Part shown: positions 26,168-36,960 of the stretch, piece by piece
Layout: each line of letters starts with the position of its first letter
How positions within the stretch are numbered: the first letter of the stretch is position 1
From: Pyxicephalus adspersus
Lineage: Eukaryota; Chordata; Amphibia; Anura; Pyxicephalidae
Length of the DNA stretch: 64,000 bases
Assembly: GCF_032062135.1 (NCBI RefSeq)
Contig: NC_092868.1
Location: 43,318,970 to 43,382,969, forward strand
Direction of reading: 5' to 3'
The notes under the pieces: model-generated
What the model was told of the DNA's origin: nothing
Databases searched by the model: none
The model's input: the letters and a program-made list of their open reading frames with translations, nothing else
Translations under genes and position numbers: made by a program

Positions 26168-26725
26168 TAGTGGTACCTCGGTATAAGTCCGCTTTGGAAT
26201 AAGTCCAAAAAGTCCTGGTTGGACACGAAAAATTTTGCTTGGTGTACAACCTTTTTGCTAGGACTTGTATGGGTCAAAATGAGTCATAACACCGCGCACT
26301 ACCCATATTTACCTCTCTCGAGACAAAGCCACCACTGCCCATGCGTCAGTACACCAGTTGCTACCATTCAGTGAACAACCCGCGCTATAACTTTGTGAAT
26401 TACATAACATCTCCTCCTCCTCCCTTCTCAGCACCATCCTAGTAGGCACTCGACTCTTCTCAGCAAGGTAAAGTGAGGTTAAATTTTCATTTATTTCATC
26501 TAATTGCTTTTGTATTTATGTATTTTAGTATTAAGCACTGTTTAAATTATTTCATACAGCCTCATCAATGTATAATATGCCAATAACTATAGGATTTGTT
26601 TTCATGGGAACGGATGAATCATTTTCCTTCTATTTCTTATGGGAAAAATTTGTTTGGTAGAGGTCCTGTTTGGTATAGGTCCAAGGATCTGGAACGGAAT
26701 ATGGACTTATGCAAAGGTACCACTG
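26168..26725. mobile_element. TA-flanked MITE with (C/T)AGTGGTACC ends
   Basis: Left end TAGTGGTACCTCGGTATAAG and right end CTTATGCAAAGGTACCACTG form inverted repeats that continue inwards (aagtccaaa against ggacttat). TA occurs on both sides (26166-26167, 26726-26727). It is 558 bp without a transposase frame. CAG-type ends and TA target sites fit the Tc1/mariner-pogo superfamily. Confidence 0.75.
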
Positions 26726-27313
26726 TATTGGATTTTCACTTTCAGCTCTGGTGACATTGGTTATCAAAATAAAACTTTATAGAGGTTGAATCTATCCAGT
26801 ATGCAACATGGATCGTTTTTAATACTTAACATTCTACTCAAAACTAAATAAAAGTGATTTAGATTCACTTAGTTTTCAAAAAAAACTTGGGTAGAGAAAG
26901 TAAGAAAGCTCACTCAAACCTAAAGTACAAAACAGAACAGAATACAGCCTTTTGTGACATAAACGTAAACTTACTATTATACAATATAAATTGGTAACAT
27001 TGCAGCACACTCACAGACAGGGAAATCCTGAATATAGTAAACATAATTCATTGCAATTTCACCTTTTTAGTGACAGTTAAAACACAAAGGTAACAGCAAC
27101 TTCAGAGCAACTAAATTATATATGCTAAGATGAAATTCAAGGCCACTCAACACATGGTTCAAGATGCATTTTGATTGGATTGTATTCAATTGTATATAAA
27201 TGATTTGCTTTTTTTACAATTTACTATTCTTCTACAGGTATCATATTTTGAACCATCATTTCAATAGCTAGAAGCATTGGAACAGGTCATAGTTTGGGTC
27301 CTGGAGTATATAT

Positions 27314-27604
27314 GGGTGGCACGGTGGCTCAGAGATAGCACTCTGGCCTTTGCAGTGCTAGGTCCAAATCTCAGCCAGGGCACTATCTGCATGGAGTTTG
27401 CATGGGTTTCCTCCCACAATCCAAAAACATGCAGGTTAATTGGCTGCCCCCCAAAAAGTGACCTTAGACTGTGTTAAAGACAAATGGCTGAGGTAGGGAT
27501 ATTAGATTGTGAACCCCTTTGAGGGACAGCCAGTGACATGACTATGGACTTTGTACAGCACTCCGTAATATATTGGCGCTATATAAATACTGTGTATTAA
27601 TATG
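27314..27604 (+). mobile_element. tRNA-derived SINE with L2-like tail (copy 1)
   Basis: The head has a pol III A-box-like ggtggctcagagatagc and B-box-like ggtccaaatct, separated as in tRNA-derived SINEs. The tail ggcgctatataaatactg, followed by an AT-rich run, matches the 3' end of the local L2 LINE (inverted at about 36990-37050). Relatives lie at 40857 (+) and 59563 (-). Confidence 0.75.
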
Positions 27605-27718
27605 AATGATATGCATATCTTACCATTCTTCTATGGGTATCAAAGTTTACACCATTACAAAAGCCGGAAGCCTTGGTCATGGTCTTGGTTCGGTTCTAAA
27701 AAAAGTATCCTGTATGTA

Positions 27719-28166
27719 CAGGTAGTCCCCTGGGTTACATACAAGATAGAGACTGTATGTTTGTTCTTAAATTGATTTTGTATGTAAGTCAGAACAGGTA
27801 TATTATTTGAATAAATGCAGTAAGTACAGATGTTTGTCCCAACATATTATTAGGCAGCGTGGTGTCAGTTACTGAATAAATCCTCACTGTGAGTTAATCA
27901 CAAACAAAGCAAAAAAAACTTTATGGAGCCTAGACATTCATTAACTTCTGGAGCAAGCTGTGCTTTGATATGCAAAAAGAAAGGTTTGTCTTGGTTATTA
28001 AAGAGGTACAGGAGTTTCAGAACAGCAAAAGACTTCTTCAAGTCATGTGAATTGCCCCCCCCTCCCCCCATCAAGCCCTCTTTTCTGCGCACGAACGAGC
28101 AGGGAAGCCACGTTCATATCTGGGAGTCGTCCACATGTCGGATGTCTTTAATTTGGGGACTACCTG
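27719..28166. mobile_element. pogo/Tigger-like MITE, family P (copy 4)
   Basis: Left end CAGGTAGTCCCCTGGGTTAC, right end ATTTGGGGACTACCTG, TA on both sides (27717-27718, 28167-28168). It has the same orientation as the copy at 15778. 448 bp. Confidence 0.85.
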
Positions 28167-31044
28167 TATTTACTAAACTTGGGCTAATTCTGGAATCATA
28201 TGACCTTTACTGTCCACCTTTATGGGCCATACTATAAATACAGCAAATCTTGGAAACTTAAACACCCACTAAAGAATTAGAAAAAACACATTGGAAAACA
28301 AGAGCAAAGGTACAGGTGAATCTGCACTTTAAAAATGTTTTTAATCATTTGTTATAATAACCTATATAAAAATTGCTTCATTGAATTCTTAAAATGCTGT
28401 CTGTAGGTGTTTGTTGTTTCCAGTGAACTTTAAACTTTAAAATAAAAGTTTGGGTTGCTAAAAGCTGTAAACTAATGTGAATTTCCTACAAGTTGGGTTT
28501 TCTTTAAATTGAAGTTGTAGAGTCATACCAAGATCGGAAAACAAGGCAACAGCTTTTGTTATAGTCATCTCAAAGGATACCTTTAAACACAGCCTACCAG
28601 TAGTCAAGGTAAGTAAGTCCTACTTTCAACTTGAACAAAAGTCTTGGCGCTAAATTTTTTAAAGTTTTCATGGCAAAAGGAAAGCTACTATTAAAATGGC
28701 AAAATTAGAAAAAAGGTTTATCTCGGTAAGGAACCTCCAAGAGTGGACTAGTAAAAGGCTGAAAGAAGACCTTATGTAAATGTTTAAATCTTGGGTTTAT
28801 AATTCAGGGTTCTAGCAGTTAGATATGGGATGATCTCAAATTGAGAATGTTTCCACAATGTGAAATGCCAATTGTTATAGAGAAGGAAATGTTATGGCCT
28901 ACATCTCTTTTGTTTGACCTAGCAACGGAGCAACAAAGTTCAAAACACTTACAGGTTATTCTGCAACACTATGGTAGAACAATATTAACCACAATATTTG
29001 ATATTCATTTCAGAAAGAACGTCACCAGTGTGTTTGGATACTGCAAAAGGTGGGTACAAAACTTAGCCTAAATAACTTTCACCTTTCATGTCTCTCATGT
29101 CTCTTTTAATAAATAAACTTTGAAAAAATATGTACCGTACTTCAGCAATCGGTTAAAAAACACATTTCCTCTAGTTTTTTTTTTATCTTTTTCTAGATGT
29201 GTGCTCTATTCAGTAGAATGTAGAATATGTTAACTCAACAGAGGGAGTTTTGTGTTTCTTTCCTATGAATGTAAAAAAAAATGTTAACCCCATAAATGCC
29301 CATTTGCAGAATATTCACTAAAGGGCTGGGGTATGAATATCTTGAAACTGTTATCTGCAATTGTACAAAGCAGATTCACAGGATCCACCCAGTGCAGGAA
29401 ATTGTATGAAAGCAGCCAGTACAGTTTAAATGAAAGCAGCCAAAATGAGTTAGTTTTTGGAAGCATGCAGGGAGTGTTCATTGCTAAAGGCTGTGCCCTG
29501 GCAGAGTTGAAAACTTCTTTTCAGTGTTTAGAACCTGGATGGACCCTGCTGAAGTCAATAATCTCTGTGCTGCTATATAAAAAGGTAAAGGATTTACTGA
29601 GTAAGTAATCTTGTTACTTTTTTGTGTAAGACATTACAAATGTTATTGATAATTATTAGCCAGATTAGGAAAGTATTTTAATTAAAACAAATTTAAACTG
29701 GCCTGTAGTAACAGATTAGATTATGCATTGTTCTAGCTACTTTAAAATTATGTAATAAGTAATACTATACCATTAAATGTTATGTATTTACAATATTGTT
29801 ATATATACTGCTTTAATAATGAGCCTGCCTGTTTTTCAACAATCTCAGATACTATAGTCTATTCAGTATAAGTTATTCACCTCTCCAGCAATCTCACCTG
29901 CTCCTTTTTCTGTCTCAGTGACCTCAAAATACCCGGAACTGTTGAGAATAGGAAATATGTCATTCTAAGCCCCAATTGCTTGGCTCACACATAATCACAT
30001 TTTGGAGGGGTGTGTTGTCACCATATTTTTAGCAGGGGATTGGGAGGGTCCCTTTGCCTAGACAATTGTGACATAATTGCTCTAAAGCACATCCCAATAG
30101 CCTTGATGGAAGTAATAAAAGCTAATGCATTGCTTGAATAGTACCTATGAAATATCTTAATATTTTACTAATATAAAAATATGTGTAACTAAAACATTTT
30201 TTTTATATTTTGCAATAGTATTGGTTTGTTGTCTATTTCTGATTATGGAGATTTCCTATACTAGAAATAACAGTAATTCTCTCTAAAGGAAATTACATTT
30301 TTAGACAGATGTCAGAGGAACAAGATTTCTTCCCACTTCCAGTTCTGGTGAGAACTGAAAAAAATTGGATTTTCCATCACTTTTTATCTCAGTGACAGTC
30401 TTAAAAAGGGATATAGATCCCATAAACTGTTATACCATACATCTAGAGTGTGTAATATGGAGCGGGATTAGCCCTTGACGCAAGAGCATTTTTAACAAGT
30501 CTCTTTATTTTGTTCCAAAACAGCATATATCATAACAATATATATATATAATATAATATATAGATAATTTATATAACATATATCATAACATTCAGCACAT
30601 ATCATAACAAAATGAAGAAGTCATCTAAAATCAGCTTAAAAAGTAGAGTGCAGAGTCCACAGTACAGTCCTATGTAGTACAGTCTTTAGTGAAGATTCCA
30701 CAGTCCATAAATCAAATCTACAGCTTTTCTATATAAAGACACAGCTTCTTAGTAAGCTCTCATACAAACTGTTTTGTAGCCTACCAGCTGCCATTCGGCT
30801 CCTCATACCCTAGAAGCAAACTTGTGCTACTTATAGCAGATCTCCATTCTGCCTGTAGACAAACATAGGGGTGTACCTCGGTGGAATCGGAGGCCCACCC
30901 AGTACCTTCCTTCCCATCCTAGATTTCAGAGCCTTAAAATAAACTAAATCATGACAGCTATTGCAGAGTTGCTCTCTACTAGTTCTGGACTCTTTTCCCA
31001 GAGCTCCCTGGTTTTTAAGAGCCCATGCTCTATATATTCCATAT
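28167..31044. other. intergenic, no gene seen; AT microsatellite near 30538
   Basis: No exon or RNA gene recognised. An (AT)n and (ATAAT)n tract spans about 30538-30590. Small open frames at 28841-29071 and 29333-29608 have no recognisable product or splice context. Confidence 0.35.
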
Positions 31045-31324
31045 CAGTGGTCGCCAACCCTCCCGACCTCACAGATCACTAAATCCAAGGAATCCGGACC
31101 GCGTGTGCATGGGGAGCCGTGTGTCACTCAAAGGGGAAGAAACTTCCTGCAGAGTGATGTCATGATGCCAGAACGTGCCCACTCTCCCATTGCCGGCTCA
31201 GACCTACTTGCTAAACATCCTGGGGGGACAGTAGCACAGGGCTGTGGTTGCAATGGGAGAGTTGGCGGGATTTGTGTCTATACAGGGGACAGAGCCACGG
31301 ACCACCAAAATTTGGCGATCATTG
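31045..31324. mobile_element. hAT-type element, family H2 (copy 1)
   Basis: Left end CAGTGGTCGCCAACCC and right end TTTGGCGATCATTG are inverted repeats. Flanking octamers ttccatat and ctttatat agree at five positions. The GC-rich interior (tgtgcatgg, actctcccattgc, gatgtcatgatgcc) is shared with copies at 35536, 38846, 45098 and 51805. Confidence 0.75.
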
Positions 31325-32585
31325 CTTTATATAAACATATCTCCCGTCCAGGTCCTTTACAAGCTGCAATCAGAAGTGCCAGTTCTGCTGAACCATGTAG
31401 CCGTGTGCCACTTGCATTGGTACTGGCCACAAACCTAATTTTAGAACTAGCAGTATTGTAGCCTGTTTACCTAAATCTTGGCCGTGGTGATCTGCTGCAA
31501 AAGAATGCTTGTAAGAAACAGCTTTTCTATGTTTCACTACTATCATAATATAAAACTCCTTATAAAGTGGTGATTAGGAATGGCTGATACTTCTTTAATG
31601 TGAAAAATGCCAAAAAGTGCTGGTAAAGTAATAATAATTAAATAGTGACAATTTTTCAATTGATTACTTCATTTACAAATGTGTTGAATCAAAAAGATGA
31701 AAATATAAAAAAGTTTTACCTATATACGTAAATGAAAAGAAAATATTACCATTCTTTGTTCTTTCCACTCTCAAGTAGAAAAGGATGGAATGTGGCATGT
31801 TTTTCCGTGTGCTGTTACCAGTAAATGGTTGTAGAGAAACCTCTTGGCAATATTCAGCACTGGAACATTTCCAAATGTAGAAAAGTCTGTACAGGCATAG
31901 AACTGTGAAACTTGTAATAAATGGCATTTGAACAATTCATTATTTACCTTCCTGCCTTACAAATACTGGAAATGTTATGTTATGCTGTGTCTAAGCTTTG
32001 TATTCCCAACTGGTTAACAGTAGAATAATAATACAGGTATGCTGTGAAGGGGATTTTGAAACTCTAAATTTTTTTATAGGAATTAGTTACAAATTTTGTT
32101 AATTACAATGCAAAGGGATCTAGTAGATAATTTATTTTAATTTTTTTTTATTATTTTTAAATATGTATGTTTACTTTGCTATGCAGTGTTTGGTTTGTTT
32201 CCTATACTGTATTCCTAGAGAATCTCATTTCTAGTGTAGTAGGTTGTACAATTTTTTTATTAAACTGAAATGTTCATGTGTTGCCAAACTGTGAGCAAAA
32301 CTGAAATTGTATCACTTGTCAAAATGTGGGAGTAGGGACAGAGTTCATGGATGCTATTTACAAGAAGATAATATCAAACTATATTGCATTTTTTATTAAA
32401 ATATAACATTACCTTTAATTTATATATCCACCCTTTCTCCCCTTTTAAATTTAAGATTAACTCATTGTGCAAACATAGACACCATGATGTCAGCTCATAG
32501 TATTTATGACAGAATCAAAATCAATGCACTTATAGATACAACAAAACACTTTCAACTATGTATAGTTGGAGACTTCTTCATGAAT
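31325..32585. other. intergenic, no gene seen
   Basis: AT-rich sequence with no recognised coding segment, RNA gene or bounded repeat. Confidence 0.35.
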
Positions 32586-32700
32586 TATTATTATTAAACA
32601 GAATTTATATAGAGCCGACTTATTACGCAGCGCTGTACATTAAACAGGGGTTGCAAATAGACAAAGAAAAACAATGACATAGGAGGAGAGGACTCTGCCC
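32586..32700 (-). mobile_element. L2-type LINE 3' tail fragment
   Basis: It begins with a TTATTATTA run and continues aatttatatagagccgac...cgcagcgctgtacattaaac, the inverse of an L2 3' end. The same sequence is seen at 32777, 36963, 56803 and 63796. Only the 3' UTR is present. Confidence 0.65.
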
Positions 32701-32776
32701 AATCTGATTAGGAAAATGCCGGAAGTGCACAAAGCTGTCATCAAATCCAAATGTGATTACTTTAATTCATGTAAAA

Positions 32777-32962
32777 TTATTAATATTAATATTATTAATA
32801 ATAAATTTATAAAGCGCCAACATATTACGCAGAGCTGTAAATTAAATAGGGGTTGCAAATGACAGACATATACAGACAATGACACAGGAAAAGAGGACCC
32901 TGCCCCGAAGAGCTTACAATCTAGTAGGTGGGGGAATTACCATACAATAGGAGGGGAGATAT
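32777..32962 (-). mobile_element. L2-type LINE 3' tail fragment
   Basis: Starts with an ATTAATAATAA run and reads atttataaagcgccaac, cgcagagctgtaaattaaat and cgaagagcttacaatctagt, as in the longer minus-strand copy at 36963. Confidence 0.65.
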
Positions 32963-33100
32963 GTAGTGGTGAATATAAAACATATAAAACATATCCTTTT
33001 TTTTTGTTTAAAACATAATTTCATAGGCGTTCTTTAATAACATTAAAACTAATAATCTACAATATAAAAATGGTGTGTCCAAACTTTTGACGGGTACTGT

Positions 33101-33102
33101 AC

Positions 33103-33135
<33 letters not shown>
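33101..33135. repeat. (AT)n microsatellite
   Basis: About seventeen AT dinucleotides, followed by A-rich sequence. Intergenic. Confidence 0.9.
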
Positions 33136-33140
<5 letters not shown>

Positions 33141-33339
33141 ACAAAAAAAAAGTATATTTTATTATTGTATAATATTTTTTTATTCAGTTACTATTTCCCA
33201 TTTGAATATGAATATAATACTTTAACATTGAAAGCCAACAAAAACAGACATGTTTGGCAGGAATATTGAAGCAAGCAAAGTACAACAAAGTAAATTCCAC
33301 GGTGGGGTTTGGCAAGCTTAGTCTGTATTATTTAGAAAT

Positions 33340-33625
33340 ATTAAAGCTGAACTCCAGGTTATTTACATATATTAGATTTTTGTCATTGGAAAGGCTCTTC
33401 ACAATCATTTCTAACAACAAAAGCTCTATGGAGAAGGGAGGGGGAAGAACAAGGGGAGTAGCACGCCACTGTGCTCTCCCCCCTTCACTTCCATTGCAGT
33501 CGTTCGTCTTCTGTCCTTCGAGGATCTGCCAGGATGGATCCATGAATGTCATTGGAAGGCCGTTGTACACATCGAGGTAAGAATCGGATGAGAATCATCT
33601 GATGTGTGTACGTAGCCTTACACAC
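33340..33625. repeat. dispersed repeat fragment, family uncertain
   Basis: Contains ttaaagctgaactccagg and a purine-rich then C-rich centre, and ends ...gtgtgtacgtagccttac. That end matches the right end of the element at 49148-49561 (gtgtgtacacagccttag). The left boundary is uncertain. Confidence 0.4.
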
Positions 33626-34347
33626 AAGATTCGTTAGAAGCATTGCCAGGTATCTTGAGCCCATTTAATTTTTAATTTGTTGGACTACAAGCATCATTAG
33701 GCACTTTCCCACTTGTCTCTGCCATCCATGATCCCCAATCAATTCAGCTGTTTGATTTCCTTTCTTCTAGTCATTTAGTCTCAGTGTGGGTATTACCTAG
33801 AGCAGATTGTATGCAGAAATGGCCACTCTTCTAGCCTGAAACTTGTATCCTAATTAAAAGGAAACTACATTCTAGTGTTTGACAGTGAGTTACCCTGGTG
33901 TATAGGCTAACCCTATATGCCTATGATATAGGGTTTATGTCTGGGCAATGATGCTTAAATTTGGATATATTTTGGTTTTATGAAAGTAAATAATAACTTT
34001 ATGGTATTTCAATTGTATTTTTCAAAACAATTTTTTTATTCAAAAACATTTTTAATGGTTAGCATTTTTCTTGTTCTCCATAAGCTTTCTCCTTTCTTAC
34101 CACTAAGTTCTGTTTGAGCAGGGCAGGATAGGAAAATGTTGGATATTAACAATAGGATTTTGTAAAAAATAAAAAGATGCCAGACATTTTTATTTCACCA
34201 AACTATGAACTTCTTAGCATATTTTACAACCTTTAAAATAATGGTGGATAAACTAAACATGTGGCCTTTATATATAGGAAATAAGTGATATAGTGATATA
34301 TGTCAAAGGAATAAGGATGTCTATTACACCTTCTGCAATACCATATA

Positions 34348-34828
34348 CAGGTAGTCCCCGTGTTAAGGATATCCGACATACGAACCACTCCTAGATACGA
34401 ACGGGGCTTCCCTGATCGCTGAATGGAGCCTTGAAGGGAGACGGGGCGGTTTGCATGGCTTGCTGAAGAAATCTTTTGCTAAACACAGCTGAGGTTGGGG
34501 GTGATCTTAGGGGGTGAGCTCTTTCTGCAGCCTCTTGTAACTCTTTATTACCAAGACAAACTCTGCAGTTGTTTCTTTTTGCATATCAAAGCACAGCTTG
34601 CTCCAGAAGTTAATGAATGTCTAGGCTCCATAAAGTTATTTTTTTTTTGCTTTGTTAGTGATTAACCCACATTGAGGATTTTATACAGTACCTGACACCA
34701 CCCTGCCTAATAATATATTGATACAAACATATGTCCTAATTGCATTTATTAAAATAATGTACCTGTTCTGACTTACATACAAATTCAACTTAAGAACAAA
34801 CCTATCTGGTATGTAACCCGGGGACTGC
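34348..34828. mobile_element. pogo/Tigger-like MITE, family P (copy 5)
   Basis: Left end CAGGTAGTCCCCGTGTTAAG, TA before (34346-34347). The right end is worn (taacccggggactgc) and followed by TA. Interior as in copy 2, same orientation. Confidence 0.8.
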
Positions 34829-35535
34829 TATGTGTTTGTTGTTAATAGGGCATTACTGACTAACCTCACTGTACACAATTCTGAAATAGACAAATAACAA
34901 TTCACAAACTGAAATCCTGCCTCTCTCACTGCAGAAAAGGAATCTTTGCAACTGTAAGGGTAGTGACAGAGCAAAAACAACCTTCCAGCTCCAGTGGCTG
35001 TGAAAGGGGAAAGGAAAAGTCCCCTGTTAATACCCACAAATCAAAAACGTTATGACATCGCAGGTAATAAATGCTTAGATTTTGCTTTATTATTTAAATA
35101 AAATGTAACGATTATTAGATTGTGCTTGGGGAGAGGGGAGTTCAGCTTTAACGCAATCCCAAAAAACATGAATATTTTTATTTTATTTTTGAAGTATTAA
35201 TGGAAAATGAAAACATTTGTATTCTGCAAATCTCTTCTCTCATTAGGTATACGTAAAGTTAGCAAAGGCTAAACCAGGATTATTTACATATCTAAAGATG
35301 TTATCATACCTGCTTATTTGTGAAATGTTCCTAGTTTAACAGGTGAACCTTTTATTCAAAAGTTCCTTACTTTTGACATAAAGTAGCCACCAAATCATTT
35401 TGAACTTTCCTGGAGACTGAGAAAATCACAAACATGTTTACCATTCCTACAGTGTTTCATTGTTAATTTTCATGTAAATTGTTAACTTGTTAATTTTCAT
35501 GAGCAGAGGGCTGTGCCATGTTAGTCATGTTATGC

Positions 35536-35776
35536 CAGCGGTCGCCAACCGATTGTCAGAGGGAAAATTTTGGTGCTCTGCGGCTCTGGCCATGCCTGGA
35601 CACAACCGGCCCACTTCCCAATGCAGATTTGGCCCTGCGATGGGAAGTGGGTGGGGTTTTATCATCACTATGGAGGAGGTTTCTATTCTTTCAGTGACAC
35701 CCGGCTCCCAGTGCATGCGCAGTCAGGAGTCGGTAAATTTAGTGGTCCACAAGACAAAAAAGGTTGGCGACCACTG
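35536..35776. mobile_element. hAT-type element, family H2 (copy 2)
   Basis: Left end CAGCGGTCGCCAACCG and right end GGTTGGCGACCACTG pair as inverted repeats. It is 241 bp with the family's gatgggaagtgggtgggg module. Flanking octamers agree only weakly (tgttatgc / gtctatac). Confidence 0.72.
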
Positions 35777-36744
35777 GTCTATACAGCAGTTTCAATAATT
35801 TCTTCCATGAAGGTCCATTTAGACTCTAGGTGATCTATTTATAAAACAGGGAATCTGACATTTTCTCAAACATTCGTTTGGAGGGAAATCATAAGAGAAT
35901 AAAGCAATAACCCTTAAATGACACATTATTCAAAATGTCCCTTGATATCTGATCCCTCAGGATACGATAAATGGCTGTGGTTTTTCGGGCCCTTCATTCT
36001 TCTCCATAGATAGGTGAAGGATAGAGATCTTCTTGAAGGGAAAATTAGGCTGCTTGTTATCGTCTTCCAGCAGATTTGGCGTGATACTAAACCAAAGCTT
36101 ACTTTATATGAGTTATTTATCTACCTCAAGAGGTTAGGTGCTGAATATATTCTTTTTTTACAGGTGCATAAAGTTATACAGAGGGTTCCTCACGTGGGGT
36201 CTGTTGGAAACTGCATCCCGTTAATTTAAGGCCTTTGGATTTTTAGCCCGCCCCAGGTAGGTTTGTCCAATAAGATGTGTGGCCCTATGTTAGGTGAGGG
36301 TGCATTTAGCTTCCACCAATAATAAGAGGACCTCAAAATGAGATGGGTTTTGATGTTGGCTTTGAGGCTTTCACTCATATTGATTGATTTGCACAACCAA
36401 TAATTTGGGAGGATGTTATGGTTGTCCACTGGTTTCATGTGAACTTTGACCCCCAGGGTGGTTTTATCTTTTTCTTTGTATAACTAATTACCTTTCCCTA
36501 TAAAATTCCTCACGTGCAGGTTATTAAATTGATTGTGAGACACATTTTATGTAATGTTGGGGTTGCTTTGTAAAGCCAAAAACTTTTTTTAATGTTCTAA
36601 CCATTCCCATTTTTAGAAAAAAAAAACAAATTAATGAGCTAGTCTGAGTTTTAGTGATACAACTTCCCAGTAATAAATTGCCAACATATTCACACCAATG
36701 CACATATATAAATAATATTTATACTTATTCTTATGTTTTCACAG
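35777..36744. other. intergenic, upstream of the first TMEM26-like gene
   Basis: No coding exon is recognised. Any 5' UTR exon and promoter of the first TMEM26-like gene should be here or further upstream, because its ATG exon begins after a splice acceptor. I could not place them. Confidence 0.35.
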
Positions 36745-36763
36745 ATATTAGGAAGCTTCCACA

Positions 36764-36960
36764 ATGAAGAGTAACTGCTGCAAGATACTGTCAGCCATTG
36801 TCAGTCGCTTGTTTTTCGGCCTTCATGGAACCCTTATGATAGTTTTTCTTGCAGCAATGCAGGAAAATAAGAATTACCTCCTAATGTTAATTACCATTTT
36901 TCTGTTGTTTGTTGAAATGATCATCACACTTTGGAAAACCAAAAAAGGAGAATGGAAGTG
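36764..36960 (+). CDS. TMEM26-like copy 1, first coding exon
   Basis: The acceptor ends TTTTCACAG at 36744; 19 bp of 5' UTR precede ATG 36764. It encodes MKSNCCKILSAIVSRLF, helix 1, and helix 2 (FLLFVEMIITLW), ending KKGEWK plus two bases of a Trp codon. The donor is GTATTA at 36961. The start is chosen because no upstream in-frame ATG lies within this exon and the second copy starts at the same point. Confidence 0.87.

Noticed and set aside
27314..27390. Possible tRNA gene (A-box and B-box present)
   Set aside because: The surrounding sequence cannot fold into a full cloverleaf with a 3' acceptor, and the same unit recurs with an L2 tail, so it is a SINE.
30961..31461. 166-codon open frame on the + strand
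   Set aside because: It crosses a hAT element (31045-31324) and both its flanks, so it cannot be one gene.
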